Assembly (NCBI GenBank): GCA_021371855.1
Contig: JAJFVL010000060.1
Location: 1-53,828 of the forward strand
Length of the DNA: 53,828 nt
Source of the DNA: Bacteroidales bacterium
GTDB lineage: Bacteria; Bacteroidota; Bacteroidia; Bacteroidales; VadinHA17
Reading direction: 5' to 3'
The position numbers and the translations under genes were made by a program. This document shows positions 1-9,053 of the stretch, piece after piece. Under the pieces are notes generated by a model. That model saw only the letters and a list, made by a program, of their open reading frames with translations, had not been told where the DNA came from and ran no database searches. The stretch's first letter is position 1, and each line of letters begins with the position of its first letter.

Positions 1-130
1 GTTCTCCCAACAGGGGTTACAATCTTTGTATCTGAGAATGACGGTTTAAAAGTTAGTAGAAACCGCCGTGGTACGACATCGTATGCCCGGTGGTGTGGGG
101 GGACAGCGGCGTGAGCCGCTTCCTACCCGA
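1..130 (+). mobile_element. 3' end of a group II intron (domains V and VI)
   Basis: Bases 61-97 fold like group II intron domain V: ACCGCCG pairs with CGGTGGT (one G-U), then GG/CC and TACG/CGTA close a short loop, with a two-base bulge on the 3' side. Next comes a domain VI-like hairpin (GCGGC gtga GCCGC), flanked by G-run and CCTACCC strands that leave a bulged A as a candidate branch point. The intron would end at about CCGATT, 127-132. An open frame runs from base 2 to a TAA at 47-49 and could be the tail of the intron-encoded reverse transcriptase, but it is too short to recognise. Only the 3' end lies in the window. The identification rests on structure and remembered group II 3' ends, so it is good but not certain. 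Confidence 0.65.
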
Positions 131-132
131 TT

Positions 133-155
133 AACCTCCGGATGCACCGGAGGTT
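133..155. repeat. perfect 9-bp hairpin next to the intron 3' end
   Basis: AACCTCCGG and CCGGAGGTT form a perfect stem around the loop ATGCA. It lies directly after the proposed intron end, in the 3' exon. No T-run follows on the plus strand, so a rho-independent terminator is not supported. It may belong to the intron target site or be an independent palindromic repeat. Confidence 0.6.
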
Positions 156-230
156 ATTCACATTATGCCACATTCGTGGCTGTATTTAAATATTTTCATT
201 ACCAATTAATCTGGATTATTCACATTATGC
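154..230. repeat. 15-bp direct repeat TTATTCACATTATGC
   Basis: TTATTCACATTATGC occurs at 154-168 and again at 216-230, both after a GG-containing context. The 47 bp between them hold no gene. The copies could be target-site or mobile-element debris next to the intron. From here to 361 I see no coding sequence or RNA gene. Confidence 0.55.
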
Positions 231-361
231 AATATCGAATTTAGATAATCATATCCTCAGGTTTAAAATTATAATAAATCGGATTAATTGTAAACACAAT
301 AAGGAAAACGTGTTGGAATTACACAGAAGTTTGTAGTCCTTATTATACTAAGTCTGGTAAT

Positions 362-1684
362 TTACTGGTAATATTCCATAATCTTGCCCGAAATAAGCTG
401 GAGCGATATCTCTGCAAGTTTGGCCTGATATTGAACTGACAATAAGCTTTCCCTGGCGTCAAGAAGGCTCTTCTGCACCTCTCTTAAATCTATTCCGGAC
501 AAACTGCCAAGTTTATACCTTTCCAATGCTATATCAAGGTTTTCCGTTGCGGTCTGCAAGTTCTGCTCCTCAAGCCTTATAAGTCTGAGATTATTATTAT
601 ATGAGTTATAAATTTTCAATAGATCAGCTTTAACCCCCTGCTCAATTTCGCGATACATAAGCTCTTTCTTGTCAATCTCTATTGATGAATTGCGGATGCT
701 TCTTCTTTGATTGTTCCCGTCAAAAAGGTTTATTCCGAAAGTCAGCCCATAATTCATTCCGTTGGTATTCTGACTGGAATAATTACTATTAGAGTATGTG
801 TACTTATAAAAATCATAACCGGTAGAAAAATTAAGATAAGGATATGATCTTGACACAATAAGCCGGTAATCATATTCAGAAATTGTTTTATTTCTCGATG
901 CAATCAGAAGGCTGGTATTTCCGGCGAGTGTCTCGTCGAGAATTTTCTCATATAAAAGATTTGAACCAATATTTATCAGTGTATCCTTTGATGAAAATTG
1001 TGTTCCAAGATCATCAACTGCCATTAATTCATTAAGGGTAATCTGGGCAGATCTTACAATTTCAGTTTGACGGGAAAGCTTTGAACTGTCAGCATTCAGG
1101 TATACTCTGGATTGTAATACCTGAAGTTTTGAGCTTGATCCAAGAAGGTAGCGATCTTCGTCAATCCTAAGGCGCTCTTTAGATAATGCAACCGCATATT
1201 CTAAATTCTTAAAAAGTTGAATCTGAAGAATATAATTATAATATGAAGAAACAATATCAGCAACAAGGTTTTCAATTGTCATTTGAGTATTTAGTTCTCC
1301 GACTTCTTTCAGTTCGTTAAGTTTTTTATAAGTAATTACTGCATTAAAGCCTTTGAAAACAGTCATATCAAGTGATACTGAAGCATATGAGGTCGAATTA
1401 TATGAGTCGTGATATACATTCTGTCCACCTGAAGTAATTTTCTGGTTAATATCTTTCACTGTTCCGTTATGTCCGCTTGTAATGTCGACAGCAGGCAAAA
1501 AACCGGCATTGCCAAGAGTATAATTGTTTTTTGCTATCGACTCGCTGTTCTTTTCAATCAGGATGGAGAAGTTTCTCTCAAGACCAGTATTGATACAATA
1601 TTTAAGATCATACACACCCTGGGCTCTGGCAGATGATAACGTAAGAAAAATAAAAAAACTAAGATATAAGAACCTTATTATCAT
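362..1684 (-). CDS. TolC-family outer-membrane efflux protein
   Basis: A 440-residue outer-membrane channel, the exit duct of a tripartite drug or metabolite efflux pump. The chosen ATG (1684) gives a clean signal peptide (MIIRFLYLSFFIFLTLSSARA, then Q), whereas the longer reading to 1771 puts 29 polar residues before it. The mature chain has the TolC two-repeat pattern of long amphipathic helices with short beta strands; the repeat ends (LDIALERYKLGSLSGIDL and LRIDEDRYLLGSSSKLQV) are characteristic. It is the last gene of the adaptor-pump-channel operon and overlaps the pump gene's 3' end by 26 bp, so it is probably translationally coupled. Substrate unknown. Confidence 0.93.
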   Translation of the reverse strand: MIIRFLYLSFFIFLTLSSARAQGVYDLKYCINTGLERNFSILIEKNSESIAKNNYTLGNAGFLPAVDITSGHNGTVKDINQKITSGGQNVYHDSYNSTSYASVSLDMTVFKGFNAVITYKKLNELKEVGELNTQMTIENLVADIVSSYYNYILQIQLFKNLEYAVALSKERLRIDEDRYLLGSSSKLQVLQSRVYLNADSSKLSRQTEIVRSAQITLNELMAVDDLGTQFSSKDTLINIGSNLLYEKILDETLAGNTSLLIASRNKTISEYDYRLIVSRSYPYLNFSTGYDFYKYTYSNSNYSSQNTNGMNYGLTFGINLFDGNNQRRSIRNSSIEIDKKELMYREIEQGVKADLLKIYNSYNNNLRLIRLEEQNLQTATENLDIALERYKLGSLSGIDLREVQKSLLDARESLLSVQYQAKLAEISLQLISGKIMEYYQ

Positions 1685-4600
1685 TTTCAGATTTTTTTGT
1701 TTCACTTGAAATATACATATAAATTGCAGGTACGACAAAAAGTGTAAGGAAAGTTGAGAATACCATTCCACCGATTACCGCAACACCCATCGAAACCCGG
1801 CTCTGAGCGCCAAAAACTAATGGCAATATTCCTAAAATGGTTGCCATGCTTGTCATAAGAATAGGACGAAAACGAGCTGCTGCTGCATACTTGATAGAAT
1901 CTATTTTAGATGCACCTGAGATTTTCCTTTGATTGGCAAACTCTACAATAAGGATACCATTTTTTGTGACCAGGCCGAGAAGCATTATAATTCCAATTTC
2001 ACTGAAAATATTCATAGTTATGCCAAAATACCACATGAATATCAACGCACCGGTTAATGCAAGTGGAACAGTCATCATCACAATCAGCGGATCTTTAAAG
2101 CTTTCAAACTGAGCAGCTAAAACCAGGAAGATAAGAATAAGAGCAAGTATAAAAGCGAACATAAGACTTGATGAACTTTCCCTGAAATCTTTTGAGTCGC
2201 CGGCAAGTGCTGTTCTGAAAGTCTCATCAAGTTCCTCTTTTGCTATCTTATCCATTTCATCAAGTCCCTGGCTTATTGTTTTACCTTTAACAAGTCCGGC
2301 AGAAATTGTAGCAGAAACAAATCTGTTGTATCTGTAAAGCTGGGGAGGTGCGGTTGCTTCGGATAAAGTAACCAGATTATCGAACTGGATCATACTACCA
2401 TATTTGTTTCTTACATATAATGATTTAAGATCCAGCGGTTTGTTGCGATCACCTCTGGCAAGGTCTCCTAATATCTGATATTGTTTCCCATTCATGAAAA
2501 AGTATCCAAAACGTTGGCCGCTAAGAGCAAGCTGCAATGTCTGACCTATATTTTGCGTCGAAACTCCTAAAGTGCTTGCTTTATCCCTGTCAATATTGAC
2601 TCTTAGCTCAGGTTTGGTAAATTTCAGGTTAACATCAGCCATCTGGAATGTCGGATTATCCATTACTTTGGCCATAAAATCCGGAAGAACGCTCCTTAGT
2701 TTATCAATAGAGGTTGCCTGAAGAACATATTGGACTGGCAAACCTGCCCGTCTGCCTCCGAATGTGGATTGCTGCATCACCATTGCTCTTGCTTTGGTTT
2801 TTTTCTTAACTGCTGAACCAAGCTGATCTGCAATTTCCTGTTGTGAACGTTTCCGGTTATTGGGGGTGGCAAGAGTTATCCTTATATTACCGAATGTGGT
2901 GCCTCTGATCTGTTCAATGACGCCTACCCGCTCTGGAACTAACTGGTCAACGGTTTTGGCTATATCATCAAGGTAGTCAAGTGTAAACTCATATGTTGCA
3001 CCTTCAGGCACTGTAGTATTGATAGTTATCTGAGATCTGTCTTCCAGAGGTGCCATCTCTGCAGGAATTGATTTCCAGAGCAGGGTAATCAGTCCTAATG
3101 CACATGTGAGAATCAACAGAGTAACCCATCTGTGATTCAGAAAAGACTCGAGTGCTTTGCGATACCATTCATTCAGGCTGTTAAAGAATTTTTCAGTTTT
3201 TCTGAAAAACCAGCTGTGAGAGCTTTCAGTATGCAGCAATTTAGTCGATACCATGGGAGTAAGTGATAACGCAAGAAATGCGGAGATTGCTACAGCACCT
3301 GCCATAACAATAGCAAATTCACGAAATAGTCGTCCCGTAATTCCCTGAAGAAATACTATTGGAAAGAAGATGGAAATAAGAGTTATTGTCGTAGCAATAA
3401 TTGCAAAATAAATTTCCTTTGAACCTTCAAGTCCTGCCTGCAGGGGAGGCAATCCCTTTTCTACCTTAACATAAATATTCTCCATGACAACTATTGCATC
3501 ATCAACAACAATTCCAATGGAAAGCACAATAGCCAGTAGAGTAAGTACATTAATTGAGAATCCCGCAAGGTACATTATAAAAAATGCACCAACAAGTGAA
3601 ACAGGTATTACGAGGATAGGAATAAGCGTTGCCCGCCAGTTACGTAAGAAGACATAAATTATAACTACCACCAAAAGAAATGCGATATAAATGGTATCCT
3701 TAACTTCATTTATGGATTTCCTGATATACTGAGTATTATCAAAACCAACCTTGACTTTAATATCTTCAGGAAGGTCTTTTTTAATATATTCAAGCCGTTT
3801 GTAAACTTCATCAACTATGTCGATCTGGTTCGAGCCAGGTTGGGGTATAATAGCATTCCCGACCATCGGAACCCCATCCCGTTTCATAATTCCCCTTATA
3901 TCCTCAGGACCAAGTTCAGCTCTTCCGATATCTTTAAAGCGGATAATCTGATCTCCTACCTGTTTTATTATTAAATCATTAAACTCTTTTGGAGTTGTCA
4001 TTAGTCCAAGTGTTCTGATGGTAAGCTGTGTTGTATTTCCTTCAATACTGCCTGAGGGTAATTCAACATTTTCACGGGTAACAGCTTCCTTTACATCAAG
4101 AGGGGTCAATTCGCATCCTGCAAGTTTTACCGGATCAAGGTATAGTCGCATGGCATACCTTTTTTGGCCATATATATTTACAGCACTGACTCCTGAAATA
4201 GTCTGTAACTGTTCCTTAAATGTAAGTTCTGCTATTTCTGAAAGTTCCAGCAAAGACCTTTTATCACTTTCAATCGTTAACAACATAATAGGGCTTGCGT
4301 CTGCATCAGCTTTAAATACAACGGGAGGATCGCAGTCACGGGGAAGTAACCTCATTGCCTGTGAAACTTTGTCTCTTGTATCATTTGCAGCAGTTTCCAT
4401 ATCGACTGAAAGCTCGAATTCAACCGTAATCTGGCTTGATCCCTGGCTGCTTACGCTTGTCAGTGAACGAACACCGGGAATCCCGTTTATTGATTGTTCA
4501 AGTGGTTCAGTTATTTGTGTTTCAATAACGTCAGAATTAGCGCCAGGATAGGATGTGCTCACACTAATGATTGGAGGATCGACACTGGGAAATTCCCGGA

Positions 4601-4700
4601 TTCCTAAAAAGGTAACTCCAACTAAACCAAGCAACATAATTACCAAAGCAAAAACTGTTGTCAGTACCGGTCTGTTAATACTTGTTGACGATAGGCTCAT
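1659..4700 (-). CDS. RND efflux pump, HAE-1 family inner-membrane subunit
   Basis: A 1013-residue proton-driven AcrB-like transporter, normal length for the family. It opens with MSLSSTSINRPVLTTVF and the first membrane helix. The large periplasmic loops carry the usual porter motifs (FPSVDPPIISVSTSYPGA, and the second-half counterpart). The adjacent acidic pair in TM4 needed for proton relay is present (VVDDAIVVMENI, about Asp400-Asp401), and six C-terminal helices follow the second loop. The start at 4700 fits homologues better than one 27 bp upstream, which would overlap the adaptor gene. It is the middle gene of the operon; substrates cannot be predicted. Confidence 0.96.
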   Translation of the reverse strand: MSLSSTSINRPVLTTVFALVIMLLGLVGVTFLGIREFPSVDPPIISVSTSYPGANSDVIETQITEPLEQSINGIPGVRSLTSVSSQGSSQITVEFELSVDMETAANDTRDKVSQAMRLLPRDCDPPVVFKADADASPIMLLTIESDKRSLLELSEIAELTFKEQLQTISGVSAVNIYGQKRYAMRLYLDPVKLAGCELTPLDVKEAVTRENVELPSGSIEGNTTQLTIRTLGLMTTPKEFNDLIIKQVGDQIIRFKDIGRAELGPEDIRGIMKRDGVPMVGNAIIPQPGSNQIDIVDEVYKRLEYIKKDLPEDIKVKVGFDNTQYIRKSINEVKDTIYIAFLLVVVIIYVFLRNWRATLIPILVIPVSLVGAFFIMYLAGFSINVLTLLAIVLSIGIVVDDAIVVMENIYVKVEKGLPPLQAGLEGSKEIYFAIIATTITLISIFFPIVFLQGITGRLFREFAIVMAGAVAISAFLALSLTPMVSTKLLHTESSHSWFFRKTEKFFNSLNEWYRKALESFLNHRWVTLLILTCALGLITLLWKSIPAEMAPLEDRSQITINTTVPEGATYEFTLDYLDDIAKTVDQLVPERVGVIEQIRGTTFGNIRITLATPNNRKRSQQEIADQLGSAVKKKTKARAMVMQQSTFGGRRAGLPVQYVLQATSIDKLRSVLPDFMAKVMDNPTFQMADVNLKFTKPELRVNIDRDKASTLGVSTQNIGQTLQLALSGQRFGYFFMNGKQYQILGDLARGDRNKPLDLKSLYVRNKYGSMIQFDNLVTLSEATAPPQLYRYNRFVSATISAGLVKGKTISQGLDEMDKIAKEELDETFRTALAGDSKDFRESSSSLMFAFILALILIFLVLAAQFESFKDPLIVMMTVPLALTGALIFMWYFGITMNIFSEIGIIMLLGLVTKNGILIVEFANQRKISGASKIDSIKYAAAARFRPILMTSMATILGILPLVFGAQSRVSMGVAVIGGMVFSTFLTLFVVPAIYMYISSETKKSENDNKVLIS

Positions 4701-4713
4701 AAAATATTCCCTG

Positions 4714-5808
4714 TTATTTGTTGACAATTACAGTATCGAGTACAATTGGCATATTCTGTCTTAACTGCAGTATACCTGTAACAAGTAACGTGTCTCCGAA
4801 TTCAAGCCCGTTAGTGATCTGAATTTTTGATTCAGTCCGCAGACCTGTATTTACTTTGACAGATTGAGCTTTACCCCGTTTATAAATGAATACTTTTTCT
4901 CCATCCATCTCAGGAATTAGTGCCTCCGTAGGAATTGCAACAGCATTATCGATCTGTGATAACTGTAAAGTGACGCCTGCATATGTGCCTGATTTAAGTT
5001 CTTCATTTTTGTTTGGATATAATGCACGCAAAACAATTGTTCTTGTGTCTATATCTATTTTTGGATCAATTGCATAAACAGAAGCATTAAAAACCTTATT
5101 GCTGCCGCCAACGACAAATGTTACAGGATAACCGATTTTTATTTCTGAAGCATACTTTTCAGAAATGGAAAACTCTATCTTAATTGGACTGGTTTTAATA
5201 AGTTTTGCAATTTTGGTTGACGACGTTGTATAAGAACCCTCACTAAGATACCTCAATCCTATTATTCCATCGAAAGGTGCACGAAGCTCAGTTTCTGCAA
5301 TATGAGCTTTTACAAGATCAATGTCTGCCTTGATAGTCTGCACATCTGTAACAATCTGATCGTAGCTTTCCTGGCTTATAGCATCTTTATCAAGCAAACT
5401 TCGCTGACGATACTCTTTGGCTTCAGACATCTTTAATTCAGCCTGGAGTTTTGCCAACTGTGCCTGAAGCGGACGGTCATTTATTTTTGCAAGAAGGTCT
5501 CCCTTCTTCACCCTTGTACCTTCAGTGAAATTTATTCCGACTATTTTTCCGGATGTCTCAAATGAGAGGTCAGTTTCTTCATCAGGTCTTAATGTGCCAT
5601 TTGAATTGATAAGCTCACTCAAATGTGTGGGAGTAATAAGAAAACCTCTGGCATTCAGTTTCTGTTGAGTTTGTCTTATCGTAATATCCCCAACAGCATG
5701 TTTGCCAAATTTAGCTTTGACAAATGGCATAACCTTTGGATAAAAGACAATCGCCGCGAGGAAAATAATTAATATGATTATTGTTGTTATCCTTAACTTA
5801 TTCTTCAT
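4714..5808 (-). CDS. RND efflux periplasmic adaptor (membrane fusion protein)
   Basis: A 364-residue AcrA/HlyD-type adaptor joining the pump to the TolC channel. The N-terminal helix (residues about 5-25) anchors it in the inner membrane. A barrel-sandwich hybrid half (FTEGTRVKKGDLLAKINDRP) leads into a coiled-coil hairpin, returns through ELRAPFDGIIGLRYLSEGSY, and is followed by beta-barrel and membrane-proximal domains. The ATG at 5808 was chosen because the anchor follows immediately and because a promoter box at 5893-5900 would lie inside a longer reading. First gene of the operon; no regulator gene is adjacent. Confidence 0.95.
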   Translation of the reverse strand: MKNKLRITTIIILIIFLAAIVFYPKVMPFVKAKFGKHAVGDITIRQTQQKLNARGFLITPTHLSELINSNGTLRPDEETDLSFETSGKIVGINFTEGTRVKKGDLLAKINDRPLQAQLAKLQAELKMSEAKEYRQRSLLDKDAISQESYDQIVTDVQTIKADIDLVKAHIAETELRAPFDGIIGLRYLSEGSYTTSSTKIAKLIKTSPIKIEFSISEKYASEIKIGYPVTFVVGGSNKVFNASVYAIDPKIDIDTRTIVLRALYPNKNEELKSGTYAGVTLQLSQIDNAVAIPTEALIPEMDGEKVFIYKRGKAQSVKVNTGLRTESKIQITNGLEFGDTLLVTGILQLRQNMPIVLDTVIVNK

Positions 5809-5892
5809 GTTTACAAAAAGATTAATGTCTCCTGGGTTAATAATACTCTGTTGACAACAGTGTACAATTTGCCTGTAATCAATAAATATTGA

Positions 5893-5900
5893 CAAAAATA
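5893..5900 (-). promoter_or_regulatory. -7 box of the efflux operon promoter
   Basis: On the minus strand TATTTTTG matches the Bacteroidetes -7 consensus TAnnTTTG and lies 85-92 bp upstream of the adaptor ATG. No good -33 TTTG is seen at the expected distance, so this is sequence-match evidence only. Confidence 0.45.
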
Positions 5901-6036
5901 TGTAAATTATATATCTTAATGATTATCATATTAATTGCAATAATGTTAAATATTGCTAAATTTTTAATTCTATTTTGACAGATAATTAATATGTTGGCCC
6001 ATCGGGACTTGGAAAATTTTTATTTTTGGTTTTATA

Positions 6037-6135
6037 CCAATATTTTGCCTCTATGATGCAATAAGGTCAATTCCTGATGTATAAAACTGACAGAAGATTT
6101 GAAGTAAAACCAATGCCAGAGGCACGAAATATTGG
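6037..6135. repeat. imperfect inverted repeat in the 5809-6295 intergenic region
   Basis: CCAATATTTTGCCTCT (6037-6052) is matched in reverse complement by AGAGGCACGAAATATTGG (6118-6135), with two extra bases on the right arm and about 65 bp between them. It could be a small palindromic element or a long-range RNA hairpin. The rest of 5809-6295 holds only the two divergent promoters; I see no gene. Confidence 0.4.
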
Positions 6136-6265
6136 CAGAGAAATTCATGTAATTTTATTATAAATCCCGGAGGGAGGTACTAAGTTATATGTGTCAAAGA
6201 AGAATTAAAAATGATTTAAAATGTTTTACATCCGGGAAAGTATTCCTTTTTTAGTTTAAAGAAAG

Positions 6266-6273
6266 TAAATTTG
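6266..6273 (+). promoter_or_regulatory. -7 box upstream of the DUF4293 gene
   Basis: TAAATTTG is an exact match to TAnnTTTG and lies 23 bp before the ATG at 6296, giving a short leader. No clear -33 element. Confidence 0.5.
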
Positions 6274-6295
6274 CGCAGTTAATCAGATACACATT

Positions 6296-6760
6296 ATGAT
6301 CCAGCGGATTCAAACAATATGGTTGTCATTGATTGCCATTTTTTCGGCATTATTATGCTTTGGGAACATAACCAGTTTCACGGATAATTCAGGGAATGAA
6401 TTATATATGAATTTTTCCGGAATCTTCAAAAGCTCTGCAAATGGCACTGTTTTACTGGAAAAAACGACACCTGTTTCAATTTTGCTTGTAGCTATCATTG
6501 TAATGTCAATTATTACAATACTGCTGTTCAAAAAAAGAAATCTTCAGATCAAGGTGACAATGGCTATTATAGCTATTTCTATTTGTCTTATTTGTTGTGT
6601 TGCCTTTTTTTCATTTAACGTGATAAAAACATATAATGCAGAGTTAGTTCCTGGATTCAAAATTTTAGTTCCTTTAATTATAATTGTTTTTGCATTTCTT
6701 TCATACAAGGGCATTAAAAAGGATCAAGACCTGATAAGTTCTTACGACAGACTGAGATAA
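6296..6760 (+). CDS. DUF4293 family four-helix membrane protein
   Basis: A 154-residue inner-membrane protein that opens with the family-typical MIQRIQTIWLSLIAIFSALL. Four hydrophobic helices are visible (about residues 6-24, 55-77, 83-106 and 118-136), with a polar, probably periplasmic, segment between helices 1 and 2. DUF4293 is found in Bacteroidetes and has no known function. The gene stands alone, with its own promoter, and converges on pyrI. The family match is from pattern memory and is fairly secure. Confidence 0.85.
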   Translation: MIQRIQTIWLSLIAIFSALLCFGNITSFTDNSGNELYMNFSGIFKSSANGTVLLEKTTPVSILLVAIIVMSIITILLFKKRNLQIKVTMAIIAISICLICCVAFFSFNVIKTYNAELVPGFKILVPLIIIVFAFLSYKGIKKDQDLISSYDRLR

Positions 6761-6828
6761 ACATATTAATAATGAGTCCGTTATCAGTTCTCTGTCTTTT
6801 TAACATGATGTAGTGAAGAGAAAAATAA

Positions 6829-7287
6829 CTATATAATCTGAAGATTATCCTGTGTGGTTATTTTTTCGCAATAATGGCACTTAAGGGCAATATTTTTTTT
6901 CGATACAACCAGGAACCTGGTTGTAACGTGTTCATAGTTAGTTATACATTTGGGATTCATGCACTTTGCTATTCCGATAATATGATCAGGAACTTCAACG
7001 ACTTTTTTTTCTACAACTTCATAGTCCTTGATAATGTTTAGTTTGGCATCAGGAGCTACCAACGCTATTCTGTTTATATCGGTATCTTCAAAAAATTTAT
7101 CTGAGATTTTAATAATAGCCTTTCTTCCAAGCTTTTTGCTTTCAAGGTTGGTGCCAAAAGTGATCTGGTTATCAATATGGTCAAGTCCGAGTATCTGTAT
7201 CACCTTAAAAAGATTTTTTGCCGGGACATGGTCAATGACAGTCCCGTTTTGAATTGCACTGACACTCAATTGTTTTGGTTCCTTCAT
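6829..7287 (-). CDS. pyrI: aspartate carbamoyltransferase regulatory chain
   Basis: 152-residue regulatory subunit of ATCase, which binds nucleotides at its N-terminal domain and docks to PyrB through a C-terminal zinc domain. The allosteric domain begins with KQLSVSAIQNGTVIDHVPA. The four zinc ligands are present as C-x4-C (CMNPKC) and C-x2-C (CHYC). It follows pyrB by 14 bp, so both chains are cotranscribed. Feedback control by CTP is the family property; the CTP synthase gene pyrG lies elsewhere in this window. Confidence 0.97.
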   Translation of the reverse strand: MKEPKQLSVSAIQNGTVIDHVPAKNLFKVIQILGLDHIDNQITFGTNLESKKLGRKAIIKISDKFFEDTDINRIALVAPDAKLNIIKDYEVVEKKVVEVPDHIIGIAKCMNPKCITNYEHVTTRFLVVSKKNIALKCHYCEKITTQDNLQII

Positions 7288-7301
7288 GACTGAGTCCTTT
7301 C

Positions 7302-8210
7302 TTAATTAATTCCTAAAAGTGAACAAAGTATTGCCTGCCTTGTGAATACACCGTTCAATGCTTGCTGAAAATAATATGCTTTAGGATTAGAATCAACATC
7401 TGTGCTTATTTCATTCACTCTTGGAAGGGGATGTAAAATCTTCATATTCGGTTTTGTATTTTGAAGCATTGAGTTCCTCAGGACATAAACATTCTTAACT
7501 TTTTCATATTCTATCGGATCGGAAAATCTTTCCTTCTGAACTCTTGTCATATATATAATATCAGCTTTGGATATTATATCAGTGAAATCAGTATGTTCGT
7601 AATATTTTAGACTCATATTATCGAGATAGAGTTTAAACTCATCAGGCAGTTTCAGCTCTTCCGGTGCAATAAAATTGAAAGTTGCATTCCATCTCGACAT
7701 GGCCATCATAAGAGAGTGGACAGTTCTTCCGTATTTAAGGTCGCCAACCATAAATATATTAAGGTTTTCGAGAGTACCCTGGGTTTTACGTATGGAGTAG
7801 AGATCGAGCATTGTCTGGGTAGGGTGCTGATTAGCGCCATCACCGGCATTAATTACAGGGACAGAGGCGATCTCACTTGCATATCTTGCACTTCCTTCCA
7901 CAGGGTGCCGCATAACAATACAATCGCAGTAATTGCTTACCATTTTAATAGTGTCATGCAAAGTTTCTCCTTTAGAGACACTGGAACTTGAAGCTTCGGA
8001 AAAACCTACAATTTTTCCACCGAGTCTGTTTATAGCGCTTTCAAAGCTCAGCCTTGTCCTTGTAGACGGTTCAAAAAAAAGTGTTGCAATAACTTTTCCT
8101 TCTAAAAGTTTTCTGACCGGTTGTTTCTCAAATTCAGCAGCACGGTCAAGAACTTTAATGATCTCTTCTGTAGAAAAATCATCAATTGATACTAAGCTTC
8201 TGTTTTTCAT
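7302..8210 (-). CDS. pyrB: aspartate carbamoyltransferase catalytic chain
   Basis: 302-residue catalytic subunit, joining carbamoyl phosphate and aspartate to carbamoyl aspartate, the committed step of pyrimidine synthesis. The carbamoyl-phosphate loop FEPSTRTRLSFE, the HPTQTMLDL segment and the aspartate-site HPLPRVNEI are all intact, and the length is normal. A TAATTTTG promoter box lies just upstream. Together with pyrI it should form the allosteric dodecamer. Confidence 0.98.
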   Translation of the reverse strand: MKNRSLVSIDDFSTEEIIKVLDRAAEFEKQPVRKLLEGKVIATLFFEPSTRTRLSFESAINRLGGKIVGFSEASSSSVSKGETLHDTIKMVSNYCDCIVMRHPVEGSARYASEIASVPVINAGDGANQHPTQTMLDLYSIRKTQGTLENLNIFMVGDLKYGRTVHSLMMAMSRWNATFNFIAPEELKLPDEFKLYLDNMSLKYYEHTDFTDIISKADIIYMTRVQKERFSDPIEYEKVKNVYVLRNSMLQNTKPNMKILHPLPRVNEISTDVDSNPKAYYFQQALNGVFTRQAILCSLLGIN

Positions 8211-8248
8211 TAGTTTGGAACATTAACAGCACGTCGTTGAATTAATTT

Positions 8249-8256
8249 CAAAATTA
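8249..8256 (-). promoter_or_regulatory. -7 box of the pyrBI operon
   Basis: On the minus strand TAATTTTG matches TAnnTTTG, 39-46 bp upstream of the pyrB ATG. No attenuator hairpin is evident in the short leader. Confidence 0.5.
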
Positions 8257-8325
8257 CTGAAGATAATCTCTCTATATCTATAAATATTGAAAATAATTTA
8301 ATAATTTTTCAACAGATGAATATTC

Positions 8326-8937
8326 TCAAACAGTTTTAATGTAAAGGAATTTCAATCCTTCTACCCTGGATAATCTGCCAAGAATTTTTTCCCGGGAAGA
8401 CGCTCTGAAATTCAATATGATACGACAATCAAGATCAAATGTCTGATCAGATTGCCCGATATTCTCTTCTTTCAGAATTTTCATTACATCATTCATTGCA
8501 ATATAAGGATAGGTAATTTCATAATACTCCCGGAGAGTGCACTCAATTATTTCTGAATTATCAATTGCTGAAGCAGCTGCAGTTCTATAGGCATTTATTA
8601 ACCCGCTGACACCTAACAATGTGCCACCGAAATACCTGCTTACTACAATAAGAATATTTGTTAATCCATATGAATTTATCTGTCCAAGAATTGGACGACC
8701 TGCAGTACCCGAAGGTTCGCCATCATCATTTGTCCTCCATAATGCACGTTCGTGACCAATCATATAAGCAAAGCAATGATGTCTGGCTTCGTGGTGCTCT
8801 TTCCGGATTTTATCTATTATTGGCTTTACCTCGTCCTGATTTGATACCGGAAAAGCAAACGACAAAAATCTGCTGCCTTTTTCTTTATAGATACCCTGTG
8901 CAAATGATTTAATCGATATATAACTATCAGATTCCAT
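8326..8937 (-). CDS. YigZ/IMPACT family protein
   Basis: 203-residue UPF0029/IMPACT protein. The N-terminal domain has the family signatures KEKGSRFLSFAFPV, HHCFAYMIG, DGEPSGTAGRPIL and SRYFGGTLLGVSGL; the C-terminal part is the ferredoxin-like DUF1949-type domain. Bacterial members have no settled role; eukaryotic IMPACT acts in translation control. The start at 8937 is preferred over 8964 because a good -7 promoter box overlaps the longer start. Cytoplasmic. Confidence 0.92.
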   Translation of the reverse strand: MESDSYISIKSFAQGIYKEKGSRFLSFAFPVSNQDEVKPIIDKIRKEHHEARHHCFAYMIGHERALWRTNDDGEPSGTAGRPILGQINSYGLTNILIVVSRYFGGTLLGVSGLINAYRTAAASAIDNSEIIECTLREYYEITYPYIAMNDVMKILKEENIGQSDQTFDLDCRIILNFRASSREKILGRLSRVEGLKFLYIKTV

Positions 8938-8961
8938 ATTTAATGCAATACTGTAATTTAT

Positions 8962-8969
8962 CAAAGTTA
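8962..8969 (-). promoter_or_regulatory. -7 box upstream of the YigZ-family gene
   Basis: TAACTTTG on the minus strand, 25-32 bp before the ATG at 8937; exact TAnnTTTG match. Confidence 0.5.
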
Positions 8970-9027
8970 CATAGACACAATATTAATTAAATCTGTTTGT
9001 CCTGTTACTGATTATTATAAAAAATAA

Positions 9028-9035
9028 TACATTTG
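9028..9035 (+). promoter_or_regulatory. -7 box upstream of the GroES-like gene
   Basis: TACATTTG is an exact TAnnTTTG match, 19 bp before the ATG at 9054. It overlaps an alternative start at 9033, which argues for the downstream start. Confidence 0.5.
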
Positions 9036-9053
9036 TTGCAACAGATTTTAAAT

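Noticed and set aside
4018..4551. 177-codon plus-strand frame
   Set aside because: Shadow of the RND pump gene on the opposite strand; low-complexity Ser/Thr-rich product.
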